Shown here: positions 52,304-61,939 of the stretch, piece by piece | Numbering within the stretch: the stretch's first letter is position 1 | How the letters are laid out: the number at the start of each line of letters is the position of its first letter | DNA from: Ketobacter sp964016105 | Lineage (GTDB): Bacteria; Pseudomonadota; Gammaproteobacteria; Pseudomonadales; Ketobacteraceae | NCBI GenBank assembly: GCA_964016105.1 | Contig: CAXHEX010000001.1 | Coordinates: 124,001 to 188,000 of the forward strand | Direction of reading: 5' to 3' | Length of the DNA stretch: 64,000 nucleotides | Notes under the pieces: generated by a model | What the model saw: only the letters and a program-made list of their open reading frames with translations | The model's database searches: none | What the model was told of the DNA's origin: nothing | Program-made: the position numbers and the translations under genes

Positions 52304-53556
52304 TGGCCTTGACCTACTAAACGTGAACTCTTGGCACGAACACCAATAATGGCCAAACAAACACATAGAATTGATATGGCATGTTCGTGATTAAAATAGC
52401 CTATGGTTACCATTGAAAGAGCGATAATTAGAAAATGGAAAAAAGCATAATTATCAATATAGAAATAGGGATCGGAGCTCCTGGATGTTGCTATTATTCT
52501 CTGCCAAACCACATAAATATATAATCCAGCCAGCAAAAGAATACCTGGGAATCCGAAAAATTTTACCCAGACAAAGTAGCCCAAATCCATTCCACGACTA
52601 ATCAAATGAAGCTCTTTTGAAACGCCCCCATCAACACCAATACCGCGGATAACCACGCCACCGCTACCCGTAAAAAAGGTATCCTCGATGGTTTTGAACG
52701 ATGCATCAACTTGCTCCATTCGACCAGCCCAAGTATTGACGCCCCCATCAATTGATTCTTCAGATGTAAACACAGATTCATAGGCGGTTTGGAAAATATT
52801 GACTATGATATTTTGATTTGTAAATGTGCTAAAGGCAAAGCTACCCAAAAATATCGTTCCTGTAATGATAAAAACATGAAGAAACTTCCGGTAATAGAGC
52901 ATAACCAATACTCCTACCAAGAAAGACACGATTATGTGCATCTTGGTTTGTCTAAATATAAGACCAAAAACAGCAATCAATAGAAACATCAAGCTGACCC
53001 GTGACAGTCTTTCTGAACTCAATATTTTTACTAAATTCCAGATAAACGCTAGCACCAATATCTCTAGGCCAGGCAGATAGGCTCGTACTATCCCAGACCT
53101 AATACCTTGGCCCTCAGCCCAACGGTGATAAAAGATAGTCGGGCCGAAATAGTTTACCAAGCCCAAATAGACAATAACCGCTGCTACTATGCTCATCCAG
53201 GTCATGAATTTTTCAATGTCAGCACCGGTTTTGAACATCATCATCAGACTAATGGCAGCCAAAAAACTAAATTGCTTCCGAGCAACCACTATTCCATCAA
53301 AAACAGATTGCTCGTAATAAAATGACGCCACTGAAGCCTGGATAATCACCAAGAGAAGATAGCAAAAGACAAACCACGTAACGAAGGTATTTATTCTTGC
53401 TAAGTCTGTTCGCTCGATAAATGTCTGATATCCCAAAAGTCCAAATAGCACCAGCAATGAAATATCGGGGGCGTACTTTATTAAAGTGGTATTCGGTACA
53501 AGATAAAAATAGTTGTAGTTGCCTGCGATAACAAAAATCATTAAGAGGGCTTTCAT
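52300..53556 (-). CDS. Wzy/O-antigen-ligase-like polysaccharide polymerase
   Basis: The 418-residue protein has about 11 hydrophobic helices and a large loop between residues 250 and 320. This is the plan of Wzy polymerases and O-antigen ligases. Sequence conservation is poor in this family, so the call rests on topology and position. It overlaps the sulfotransferase by 4 bases. GGTGG precedes ATG 53556. Confidence 0.75.
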   Translation of the reverse strand: MKALLMIFVIAGNYNYFYLVPNTTLIKYAPDISLLVLFGLLGYQTFIERTDLARINTFVTWFVFCYLLLVIIQASVASFYYEQSVFDGIVVARKQFSFLAAISLMMMFKTGADIEKFMTWMSIVAAVIVYLGLVNYFGPTIFYHRWAEGQGIRSGIVRAYLPGLEILVLAFIWNLVKILSSERLSRVSLMFLLIAVFGLIFRQTKMHIIVSFLVGVLVMLYYRKFLHVFIITGTIFLGSFAFSTFTNQNIIVNIFQTAYESVFTSEESIDGGVNTWAGRMEQVDASFKTIEDTFFTGSGGVVIRGIGVDGGVSKELHLISRGMDLGYFVWVKFFGFPGILLLAGLYIYVVWQRIIATSRSSDPYFYIDNYAFFHFLIIALSMVTIGYFNHEHAISILCVCLAIIGVRAKSSRLVGQGQ

Positions 53557-53816
53557 ACACCACCAGTCAAAAATTACACTTCTGGATTTTATAAACTAAG
53601 ATTTCAATACATAGAAACTAAACATCAACTGCCATTATGTAGAAACGATTTTTATCAAGATATGTGTTGCAGCAACATCATAGTATGAAGTAAGGGTGTG
53701 ATTGTATCGTGGTGTAAAACACATAAAAATGCACTACTTTTCACTTGCTCAAAGTGGCAAATCAATTAGGCCCCAAATGCCAGTGACTTGTATCTCATTT
53801 TCCCCAGAAATTCACT

Positions 53817-54680
53817 TCACAGAACGCCGCTCTCATACCATGCAGAACAATCTCGACCGAATCGATCCAGAATATATTGCGCTTGTTTTTCGTAGTATTT
53901 CTCCAACTTAGCACGCGCAAATGCAGGAATTATTTCTTGATTAGGAGCACTATTCACTTTGTCATTGTCACCGTCATTTTGTGGCAACCGGCTAGGATCC
54001 ACGCCTAAAAAGGTACATAGATCATTAATGACTTCCCGGGGTTTAGTCTCGATGTCGTCGAAAAAAATTACGTGGATTTGCTCTTTGGAAAAAAACTTTT
54101 CCCACCGAGGTATATTCCCTTCGTAATCCCCCCGCGACAGCAATTCTTTAGTCATCAACTTTTCAAACAGCTTGTCGTCTTCGTTGATTTCAGACGGTTT
54201 TATACCCAGGTCACGCCAAATATTCCTACGCAGAGCAGACCAGGCCCGACTCACGGGGTTTCGAATTGAAACAAGAATTTTTAGATTAGGCATGCGCTGA
54301 GCTATTTGGGCGATTGTCTCATCGGGTAAGATCAGATACGCGGGTGTAATCTCTCCACGCATTTGTGCATTGGAATTCGCAAGCATCCTGTAATACCAAT
54401 TCCAGTGGTTATCAATAGATAAATCATACATACCTTTTACAGTACTAGTCTTAGCGCGGTCAAAGAAGTGTAATTCCTTGATTTTTGACACATGAACATC
54501 TGGATGATCAGATAAGCGGGCGTACAGCCAGGTGGTGCCTGAACGAGCCGCTCCAATACCGATAAAGTCAGGATAGGTGGGCTGAACAGGGTATAACTTA
54601 GCAAGCTGAAATCGTAGCTGTTGCAACGTTTCATTCTTAAAGTGAGCTAACTGATAGGCGAGATGCTTTTGACTAGGCAT
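53817..54680 (-). CDS. Sulfotransferase (EPS locus)
   Basis: The 287-residue protein has GIGAARSGTTWLYARLSDHPDV for the 5'-phosphosulfate site and VSIRNPVSRAWSALRRNI for the 3'-phosphate site. YESGVL ends the protein. It is closest in style to bacterial carbohydrate or heparan-type sulfotransferases. GGAAG precedes ATG 54680. It is a single gene, separated from the polymerase by 260 bp. Confidence 0.9.
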   Translation of the reverse strand: MPSQKHLAYQLAHFKNETLQQLRFQLAKLYPVQPTYPDFIGIGAARSGTTWLYARLSDHPDVHVSKIKELHFFDRAKTSTVKGMYDLSIDNHWNWYYRMLANSNAQMRGEITPAYLILPDETIAQIAQRMPNLKILVSIRNPVSRAWSALRRNIWRDLGIKPSEINEDDKLFEKLMTKELLSRGDYEGNIPRWEKFFSKEQIHVIFFDDIETKPREVINDLCTFLGVDPSRLPQNDGDNDKVNSAPNQEIIPAFARAKLEKYYEKQAQYILDRFGRDCSAWYESGVL

Positions 54681-55273
54681 AGGTTTAGACTTCCTTTCTA
54701 CAACCCCAACGGTTCACTAATTTAGTGATAAATATTTAGAATAGCGTTTCGCTATAAAATAGATTTTTATAATACTAGGTTGTAAGCATAAAAGTCACTC
54801 AATTTAGGGCAATTTCGTCTGATGCTACCTTTGAGGTTGGTCATTTAGTGGCCCAGCAGAACCCATCAGCCATGGACAGTAAACGCTCAACAAGTAATCT
54901 GGTAACTAACCGTTGGTTTCATGATCAGATGATCTTGCATTTACTTCAGCAACAACCCTAACTAAACTAGCATTCAGAGTTAATTTCGGTGCCAGTACCA
55001 TCATAAATGTGGCTGAGTTCTCGGTTGTTTGTAGTTAAAACACACATAATTATCACTAATTAGCGCTAAACATAAATAATTGAGATGCACTTGGCACACC
55101 GCAATTGGAAGAATACGCGGCACCTATGTAAACTTGCTTTAGCGAGCTGGTGGCATCTAAATTGAATGTTGGTGCGTAGCAAATTAGGCAATGACCAACA
55201 AATATTTATATTTTTTCAATCACCAGTTTAAGTCGGTCGTAGATTTTATTAGGTTTCTTGGGAGTGTCATTCC
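54681..55273. other. 593-bp divergent upstream region, no gene seen
   Basis: AT-rich region between a sulfotransferase and a secreted lyase-like gene. It has a 13-base palindrome CACTAATTTAGTG (54715-54727) and a short hairpin ATAGCG-TTT-CGCTAT (54741-54755) near the sulfotransferase start. No ORF with a ribosome-binding site. Confidence 0.5.
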
Positions 55274-56200
55274 ATGTCGATGAACTTTAAATGGATACTA
55301 AGTTTAGCAAGCTCAAGTTTGATGTTTGCATTGTTACAATTTTCAGCAACAGCCCACGCTGGAGCATTTTACAAAGAAAGCTGGGAAGACGGTGTTTTGT
55401 ACAAGCCAAGCCTTTATGTGGCTGGCGGCTGTTACAACAAAAAGGATCACGGTTACAACTCTTTCGAGATAGTGAAAACCTATGCACGGCATGGCAAACG
55501 ATCCTTGCGTGCAGAAGCTCACGGCATGGACAAGAATAGTGTCTGTAGTGCAAAACATCTCGTTAACGAGGTAAAGACTCGAAACGAAATATTTTATATG
55601 GTTGATGATTTGGATTTAGGCCGGGTCCCCCATGGTAGAGAAATATGGCTCAAAACGTCTTACTACATACCCAGCAACGAAGGTACTTTCAATTCATGGT
55701 GGAACAAAGGTAAACGGTTTATCATATTGCAAATGAACGGAGCTGGTAACAAGAGCACCCCGGAAGTACATTTCTTACTCGGGCCAAAAGGTAATGTCGA
55801 TATCGAAATGACCCATTCAGTAACAGTGAAAGAACAAATGATTAAGGATCACAAACGAGTCAAATTTGCATCCAACAGCTGGAACGATGTTGTGATTCGT
55901 TGGAAAAGAAGTTGGAAAAATGATGGCATCCTGCAGATTTGGATCAACGGTGAAATGGTAGTTGATAAAATGGGGCCAACTGCAATACGCGACAAACCAT
56001 TTGGGAAATTCAAAACCGGCATCTATTTTGGTGGAGATAAGCGCCCGCAAGAATACGTTATATACATAGATAACTTCACCTTGGGAGACAAAAACAACAC
56101 TTATGAAAGCTTCGCTTTCGACAATGGAGTTCAAGAGGCTTCAATACCAACAGTCTCACCAAAACCCCCTAAAAACATCTCCTTTGAGGTAGATCAGTAA
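55274..56200 (+). CDS. Secreted polysaccharide-lyase-like protein (heparin lyase I/PL-type jelly roll)
   Basis: The 308-residue protein has a signal peptide (residues 1-29, ending AHA) and a beta-jelly-roll domain. Hallmarks are KTYARHGKRSLRAEAHG, VNEVKTRNEI, REIWLKTSYYIP, the WNDVVIRWKRSW strand and the C-terminal VIYIDNFTLGD. This pattern is found in the Polysacc_lyase (heparin lyase I-like) family. It could trim or release the polymer, as lyases do in alginate loci. GGGAG precedes ATG 55274. A terminator follows. Confidence 0.77.
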   Translation: MSMNFKWILSLASSSLMFALLQFSATAHAGAFYKESWEDGVLYKPSLYVAGGCYNKKDHGYNSFEIVKTYARHGKRSLRAEAHGMDKNSVCSAKHLVNEVKTRNEIFYMVDDLDLGRVPHGREIWLKTSYYIPSNEGTFNSWWNKGKRFIILQMNGAGNKSTPEVHFLLGPKGNVDIEMTHSVTVKEQMIKDHKRVKFASNSWNDVVIRWKRSWKNDGILQIWINGEMVVDKMGPTAIRDKPFGKFKTGIYFGGDKRPQEYVIYIDNFTLGDKNNTYESFAFDNGVQEASIPTVSPKPPKNISFEVDQ

Positions 56201-56263
56201 TAATTTGAGTTGGGAAACAGTAGGCTTACTGCCCCTATACTAGACAATTCAAATGAATAATCT

Positions 56264-56300
56264 AAGCGCCTATTAAGCAATCACTTTATAGGCGCTTTTT
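56264..56300 (+). terminator. Rho-independent terminator after the lyase-like gene
   Basis: AAGCGCCTAT (56264-56273) pairs perfectly with ATAGGCGCTT (56288-56297), followed by TTT. The + strand reading continues with TTTATTG. It lies between convergent genes. Confidence 0.85.
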
Positions 56301-57261
56301 ATTGTGTGGCTATATAACCCAATTTTTCCACATCAATATTCAAATATTCCCCCAGCAAACGATTGTCCTCTCGGAATACACCTAAAATCCTTTCTTTCAA
56401 TTCTGGTGTTAACAAGCATGACTTGTCGCCTTTCACAACTTCTGGTAGGTAGAAGTCAATATGACGATATAGCCTCATGAGAATCTTATATAAAATGAAT
56501 GGCATTCTGACACGGGGATTTTGATAATTTTTTTTGCATTCAATCACGAATAAAAAGTTAAACTTACGAACAATCTTCATGCCGAAAAGCGATAACCCTA
56601 CACGACGGCTCGCAATATCCCTTTTTTGAGGCCTGCTTTTTGGAACATCAATAAAGTCGCACAATTTACCTATAACTTCGTCTTCATTCGCACTGAGGTT
56701 TTCTTGCATAAGGAATAAAACATTTTCTTTACCCAGACGTGATTCAAGAATTTTCAGAATTTGAAAATAGAAATTTTCATAGTAATTCCTGCCATCTTTA
56801 CTACAGCTCAACTGTTCTTCTACGAAAGTCTCAAAGTCGTTTTTTCCGCCACACAAAAGAAACTCCGAATACCTTGAGACCATCAAACTTAGCTGATTTC
56901 TAACAATCAAAATAACCTTCACAGAAGGGTTTGTCTCAATCATTCTTTCGGTTACTTCTTTAACGGAATCAATAGTCGTCGCGGCGCTCTGTAAAATTGG
57001 ATGCAACAGCGGCATGATAATATGCTCATCACTTTCTAACTTTTTTTGGTCCTTACCCGCCTGTTGGTATAAAGTTGAGTACCAACCTTTACCCTTGTGA
57101 TAAAAATCCATTTGAAACGGTGAAAAATAGTGGGATTGATTTACCAGATATATTTGAGGATGGCTTTCGAAAAAAGCCTGCAAAAAGGTAGAAGCGCACT
57201 TTGAAAATCCCACATGCAATACTTCGGGCAAATTGCGCTTATCATCCATAATACAACTCAT
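56299..57261 (-). CDS. Sulfotransferase (EPS locus)
   Basis: The 320-residue protein has the 5'-phosphosulfate loop VGFSKCASTFLQAFFESHPQI, with Cys-Ala in place of the more common Gly, and a 3'-binding region VILIVRNQLSLMVSRYSEFL. It is more divergent than its neighbours. The start may be ATG 57261 or the ATG four codons later; neither has a good ribosome-binding site. Confidence 0.84.
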   Translation of the reverse strand: MSCIMDDKRNLPEVLHVGFSKCASTFLQAFFESHPQIYLVNQSHYFSPFQMDFYHKGKGWYSTLYQQAGKDQKKLESDEHIIMPLLHPILQSAATTIDSVKEVTERMIETNPSVKVILIVRNQLSLMVSRYSEFLLCGGKNDFETFVEEQLSCSKDGRNYYENFYFQILKILESRLGKENVLFLMQENLSANEDEVIGKLCDFIDVPKSRPQKRDIASRRVGLSLFGMKIVRKFNFLFVIECKKNYQNPRVRMPFILYKILMRLYRHIDFYLPEVVKGDKSCLLTPELKERILGVFREDNRLLGEYLNIDVEKLGYIATQ

Positions 57262-57352
57262 GTGTGGTGTTACATAATACGGCGTTATTCTTTTGAGCTG
57301 GGGCCAAACAAAATCAATGTTGGAATTGTTTCTGATTTGAGCCTAAGCAATG

Positions 57353-58087
57353 TCAATGCTTATTTAACACCGTCCCTATAATAGGCGTCTTTTTAATTAA
57401 ACTTAGCGCCTGCTCTAAATCACTGGTTTTAGTTTTTCCATCTTCTACAACCATCAAAATACCGTCTAAATACGCAGAAAATGCCAACACATCATCACCC
57501 ACCAATATGGGAGGCAGGTCGCAAACCACTGTTGTATTGGGTAACCCTTTAAGCTCCGACATAAATCGCCGAGCTTTTAGTGAGGTAAATATTTCTGAAG
57601 ACACAATCGACGCTTTCTCAGAACAAAGAATTCGCAGATTATTATAGTTGGTAGCAAGTAAGTAATTACGAAAATCATCGTCAACCGAATTCAGGTACTC
57701 AACCATGCCTGTACCATCGGGTATACCCATTTTTTCAGCAAAACTGGGATTCCTTAAATCTGCTTCCAACAGGATCACCGATTGAGTGGCATCCAATGCC
57801 ATGGCAATTGCCAAATTAATCGCAGTCACTGACTTTCCAGTATTCGAAGAGGGGCTGGTTACACCAATGATATTCCAGTCATTTTCTCTCATGAGCTGCA
57901 ATACCCGCGTACGCAACACTTTGTACTTATCAACAACTGGATTGGTAGCGTCAACGTTAATTATCTTGTTCTTGCCCAAAGTCTTGGCAGACAATTCAAC
58001 TTGACCCAGATACTTTGCCTCTAAGTAGCTGTTATCCCTTCTGGCTGAGCGGCTGGCTCTCTGAATTGCTCGAGTAGTTCTGTCCAA
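57353..58087 (-). CDS. CpsD/CapB-type tyrosine-kinase-like ATPase
   Basis: The 244-residue P-loop ATPase has Walker A GVTSPSSNTGKS (about 75-86), Walker A' VILLEADLRNP (about 104-114) and Walker B VVCDLPPILVGD. It controls chain length together with the GumC/Wzz protein, as BY-kinases do. The tyrosine-rich C-terminal tail is missing; the chain ends IGTVLNKH. It starts with TTG 58087 with AGGAG upstream. It is 33 bp downstream of the Wzz gene. Confidence 0.88.
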   Translation of the reverse strand: MDRTTRAIQRASRSARRDNSYLEAKYLGQVELSAKTLGKNKIINVDATNPVVDKYKVLRTRVLQLMRENDWNIIGVTSPSSNTGKSVTAINLAIAMALDATQSVILLEADLRNPSFAEKMGIPDGTGMVEYLNSVDDDFRNYLLATNYNNLRILCSEKASIVSSEIFTSLKARRFMSELKGLPNTTVVCDLPPILVGDDVLAFSAYLDGILMVVEDGKTKTSDLEQALSLIKKTPIIGTVLNKH

Positions 58088-58120
58088 GGTAACTTCTTCT
58101 CCTGAATAGCCTTCGGTTCT

Positions 58121-59569
58121 TTACATCTTGTCGATAACAGGAATGGTTGCCAACGGTGGCTCGCCCATTATACGAGCGAGGGCTTTTGCTCCATTAATTG
58201 TTGAACTATAGCGCTCGGCAACTGCTACAGTGATAACCCCCAAACCAAAAGCAAGGACAAAGCCCAGGAGCCCTAGGGCCGGCCGATTGGGTTTAAAGGG
58301 CTCTTGAGGTAACATTGCGGGCTCCACTAGTGAAAAGCGTTCGGCCTTTTCATCCTTCTCTAATTGAAGGGATAAACGGGCCGCTATTTGCTTTGTTTTT
58401 AACTTATCAAGCGCCTCTTTCGTGTTCGATAGTTCTCGCTGTAGTTCCTGATATTCTTGTTCAACCACAGGCGATGAAATCAATCTAGATTCGATTTCGC
58501 TTTTTTTCTGTTGCCAACTATCTCGTTTTTGTCTTAGATGCAGCACTTCATTAGATACTTGGCTCAGACGGGATTTCAGCATGAGCACCAAATCTGCATC
58601 AGTTGTTGTGGCTTCATTAATTCCACCCACCCGAGAACTGTTGGTGTTCGCTTCTTTCTCAATTCCACTTGCGACAAGTAACTCAAGCTCACGGATCGAT
58701 TCTTTTAATGCCTGAATGTCTGGATGAGCTTCTGTATATTGCAACCTTGCTTGAGACAAATGCAGCTTTTTCTTTTCTATCTCTTCACGCAAGGCATCAA
58801 CGCCCTCAGCATTCTCGGCGGCTAGCAATTGTTGCTGCAACTGGAAGGTTTGTGATTGTAATTGATTAATACTGTCATCCAACAGCTGAATAGTCATATC
58901 GGCTTTATCGATATTATTCATATTAGCCGCTAAGTTTTCTGGTAAAGCACCAATATGTTTCACTTTAAATTGTGCCAGCTTTTGCTCAACATCTCTAAGC
59001 TGCACTTTTAAACGGTTCGCTTCATCTTCCAAGAACTTGTTGGTGCTTTCCACCAAACCAATGCGCAGCTTACTATTTTCGATGATATACAACTCGGCCA
59101 ATTGCCGCGTCACAAGATAAGCGACATTAGGATCACTGGATTCAAAAGATACTTCAAATGAAATGGTGGAAGAAACTCCACGAGGGTTAGGCGATTCAAT
59201 AATAGTGGCTTCTCGACTGATCCGCCTTCTTGCATCCCTAATATAGGCGGCATCCAGTTGGCTTTCATGGATACCAGCTCTAAGCAGAACAGTGGCAAAG
59301 GCCGTAGTGGCTAATATCCGCTTCTCAATAGCGGCAAGGCGAGCTTCCACGTAACCACCGATGGTGGATTGAACCGCAGATTCAGGAATCTCTTGGGCTT
59401 CCACCAAAAGCGTTGCCGACGAGCGGTACTCTGCTGGAATGGCTATGGAAAGGTACCCGGTTAGCAGCAGTATAGGGACAAAGACCACAAGGAAAGCTTT
59501 CTTATGACGCCAACCAATTGCTACTAAGTCGCTAATACTGATTTTATCTTCGTAATTGACACCGTTCAT
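58121..59569 (-). CDS. GumC/Wzz-type chain-length and export protein
   Basis: The 482-residue protein has a cytoplasmic N-terminus, a transmembrane helix (about 28-50), the Wzz motif YRSSATLLVE, and long coiled coils (about 170-395). A proline-rich PxxPxxPNRPALGLLGFVLAFGLG region is the second helix (about 415-440). It is of the polysaccharide co-polymerase family. It precedes the kinase gene and is likely to form a complex with it. The ribosome-binding site is weak. Confidence 0.9.
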   Translation of the reverse strand: MNGVNYEDKISISDLVAIGWRHKKAFLVVFVPILLLTGYLSIAIPAEYRSSATLLVEAQEIPESAVQSTIGGYVEARLAAIEKRILATTAFATVLLRAGIHESQLDAAYIRDARRRISREATIIESPNPRGVSSTISFEVSFESSDPNVAYLVTRQLAELYIIENSKLRIGLVESTNKFLEDEANRLKVQLRDVEQKLAQFKVKHIGALPENLAANMNNIDKADMTIQLLDDSINQLQSQTFQLQQQLLAAENAEGVDALREEIEKKKLHLSQARLQYTEAHPDIQALKESIRELELLVASGIEKEANTNSSRVGGINEATTTDADLVLMLKSRLSQVSNEVLHLRQKRDSWQQKKSEIESRLISSPVVEQEYQELQRELSNTKEALDKLKTKQIAARLSLQLEKDEKAERFSLVEPAMLPQEPFKPNRPALGLLGFVLAFGLGVITVAVAERYSSTINGAKALARIMGEPPLATIPVIDKM

Positions 59570-59815
59570 CTTTTAACCGCAAGAATAATTGGGAAGTCCT
59601 TTTACCGGAAGCAATCGTAATAGCTTAAACCCCAAATTGATTAGCTAATATAACTCTGCCCCTCACAATTTTCGATATAGTCTACCGTCATGTTGCCATT
59701 TTAGCTACGTAATTTGTACAGAAAACCTTCGGGATTAATACTACCAATCCCGTAATCCTCTATGATATGCTGGAATTACTTCAGTTGAAATTCTTACGGA
59801 AAAGAGTGATGCGCC

Positions 59816-60787
59816 ATGGATATTCTGGCTTTTCAGCGCCAATCTAACTCTAAGTATATTTCTGTAATCGTTCCTGTATACAAGGACCTTAAAGGCCTTA
59901 TAGATACGGTGGGGTCCATTCGTTCATGCTCTATTCCGGATGGATACCAATTAGAACTGATTATCGTCAATGACGGTGCTGCACCTAATATCAGCAGATA
60001 CTGTCAAAACCAGAAAGCCTTAGAAGTTAAAATATTCCCAAATCGTGGTTCCTATTTTGCGCGAAACCGCGGGTTGGAACACAGTCAAGGTGCCTGGATC
60101 GGATTTGTTGATGCCGACATATTCGTCGACAAAAATTGGATAAAAAACGGTGTCGACGAGCTACAAAAATATGATTATGTTGCCGGCAAGATAGATGTCA
60201 TTAGAGATGGGGTCTCAAAGATCGTTGCTGACTATCAGCAACATGTTGATTTTAATTCAGAAAGGCACATGAATACGATACATTTTGGACCCACCGCAAA
60301 TTTGTGGATCCGTCGATCTTTGGCAGAGCAGGTGGGCGGCTTCAACGAATCTCTGTTCTCCGGGGGAGATATGGAATTCGGCCGGAAAGTATACGGTGTG
60401 GCCAATTTAAAAGAGACATTCTGTGAAGACGTTAAAGTAAGTCATCCGCCCCGAACTCTTGCGGGTCTGCTAAGCAAAAGCAAGCGGCTGGCCTACGGCC
60501 ACAACAGAATGGGAAAAACCAGCTCGTTTAAATCCGAATTTTCCCTTATAAAAACCCTGAAACGCACTCTCTCCCACAGAAATAAAGACAACGAATCGGG
60601 CGAATTATTGCTGTTTAGGATTTTTTTATTTTCACACCGGCTTCTGTACAAGCTTTTCTACAAGCTGACTAAAAATAGTACAGAATTCGAGCAAGCTGTT
60701 GAAAAAGAAGCAAATGACACTCAAGTAACCGAATATGATTATCGGGTAACCTACCAAGTGGAAGAGACCACTGCGGAAACCAGCTAA
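59816..60787 (+). CDS. Glycosyltransferase family 2
   Basis: The 323-residue GT-A enzyme has SVIVPVYKDLKGLIDTVGSI at its N-terminus (here VIVPVYK), IIVNDGA, RGSYFARNRGLEHSQG, and the metal-binding DAD in FVDADIFVDK. A second catalytic stretch is GGFNESLFSGGDMEFGRKV. It adds one sugar to the lipid-linked repeat unit. The donor is unknown. It is divergent from the Wzz gene. Confidence 0.9.
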   Translation: MDILAFQRQSNSKYISVIVPVYKDLKGLIDTVGSIRSCSIPDGYQLELIIVNDGAAPNISRYCQNQKALEVKIFPNRGSYFARNRGLEHSQGAWIGFVDADIFVDKNWIKNGVDELQKYDYVAGKIDVIRDGVSKIVADYQQHVDFNSERHMNTIHFGPTANLWIRRSLAEQVGGFNESLFSGGDMEFGRKVYGVANLKETFCEDVKVSHPPRTLAGLLSKSKRLAYGHNRMGKTSSFKSEFSLIKTLKRTLSHRNKDNESGELLLFRIFLFSHRLLYKLFYKLTKNSTEFEQAVEKEANDTQVTEYDYRVTYQVEETTAETS

Positions 60788-60840
60788 CACACCTCCTCAG
60801 CGGTCAACCTTTAACCTATATACTCCGCCCTATGGACGGA

Positions 60841-61731
60841 TCAAGGTTTGTGGAACTGAATTATATCTTTAATTTGCACAAGATAGGGCCGGCGTTTTTT
60901 CGACCCAAACCAGAATTTAGCGGTTAATATCAAACTGAAAACATTTACAAACCACTTCACAGTGGCATTCGAGTGATAACGAAGAAGGTATATCATCTGG
61001 CTATCCCAGAAGAACTTGTTCGCTATTGATGGCGTCTGACTACTTGAGCCACCCCAAAAATGGACAATCTCAGCTTCGGGATAGTAATACGTATTCCGAC
61101 CTTTTTGTTTGAGACGACGACATAAGTCTTCCTCCTCGGAATATACGAAGAATATTTCATCAAACCCACCGTTTTCTTTAATCAAGTCGGCAGGCCCCAT
61201 TAGTGCTGCCCCCATTAACCAGTCCACAACTCTGGTAGAGGTCTTATCAACAAGAAAACGCTCAAAAAACAACTGCCAATATTGATATCCTGGCGTGTGG
61301 CGAAAAAGTATACTAATCGGTGTCGTAAAAAAGCGGATGGTTGGATGGTGTAGACGTTGGGTGTTTCGATATAGACGCGGACCCACAAAGCCCAAATCCG
61401 GGTGAGTATGTACAAAATTGCTTAGTAGAGAGATTGCATCATTCAGTAACACGGTATCGGGGTTCAAGTAGAATATATGTTTACCTTTCACCTGAGGTAG
61501 CGCGATATTATTCCCCTTTGCGAAGCCATTGTTTTCATCGCTGGCAATGAGATGCACATTAGGGAATTCCTCTTTCACCATATCGGCACTGCCATCCTTG
61601 GATGCATTATCTACTACGATAATTTCGTAGCTCACCCCGTGAGTGTTCGTGATAATGGAACTTAGGCAATCTCGCAGTAAATCCCTTGTGTTAAAACTAA
61701 CGATAATTACTGAAACGTCAATCGGATGCAT
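60841..61731 (-). CDS. Glycosyltransferase family 2 (rhamnosyltransferase-like)
   Basis: The 296-residue GT-A enzyme has DVSVIIVSFNTRDLLRDCL, then VVDNASKDGSADMV, NNGFAKGNN, and LNPDTVLL (DxD-like). GFDEIFFVYSEEEDLCRRLKQKG closes the catalytic part. This layout is typical of rhamnosyltransferases and related enzymes. I prefer ATG 61731, with GGAAGG 7 bases upstream, over ATG 61746. Confidence 0.9.
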   Translation of the reverse strand: MHPIDVSVIIVSFNTRDLLRDCLSSIITNTHGVSYEIIVVDNASKDGSADMVKEEFPNVHLIASDENNGFAKGNNIALPQVKGKHIFYLNPDTVLLNDAISLLSNFVHTHPDLGFVGPRLYRNTQRLHHPTIRFFTTPISILFRHTPGYQYWQLFFERFLVDKTSTRVVDWLMGAALMGPADLIKENGGFDEIFFVYSEEEDLCRRLKQKGRNTYYYPEAEIVHFWGGSSSQTPSIANKFFWDSQMIYLLRYHSNATVKWFVNVFSLILTAKFWFGSKKRRPYLVQIKDIIQFHKP

Positions 61732-61939
61732 GTGTATGCCTTCCATCCTCTACTAATCTGAGCCTCAGCAGGGCTAGATCTTCCATGTTTACAAAATTAC
61801 AACAAGCAAGATACCCGAAATTATCTCACTTTTTAACAAAAGCAGAATTGTGCATTCATTAACAATCTCATACTATATCACCAAGAATTTCTTTGGCTAT
61901 CTGTTTCTAGGGGTAGATTGCATGTAGCTAACTATAAGG

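Noticed and set aside
55081..55120. Sigma-54-like TTGGCAC before the lyase-like gene
   Set aside because: The -24 and -12 spacing is wrong (no GC or GG 10 bases after GG) and it is too far from the start.
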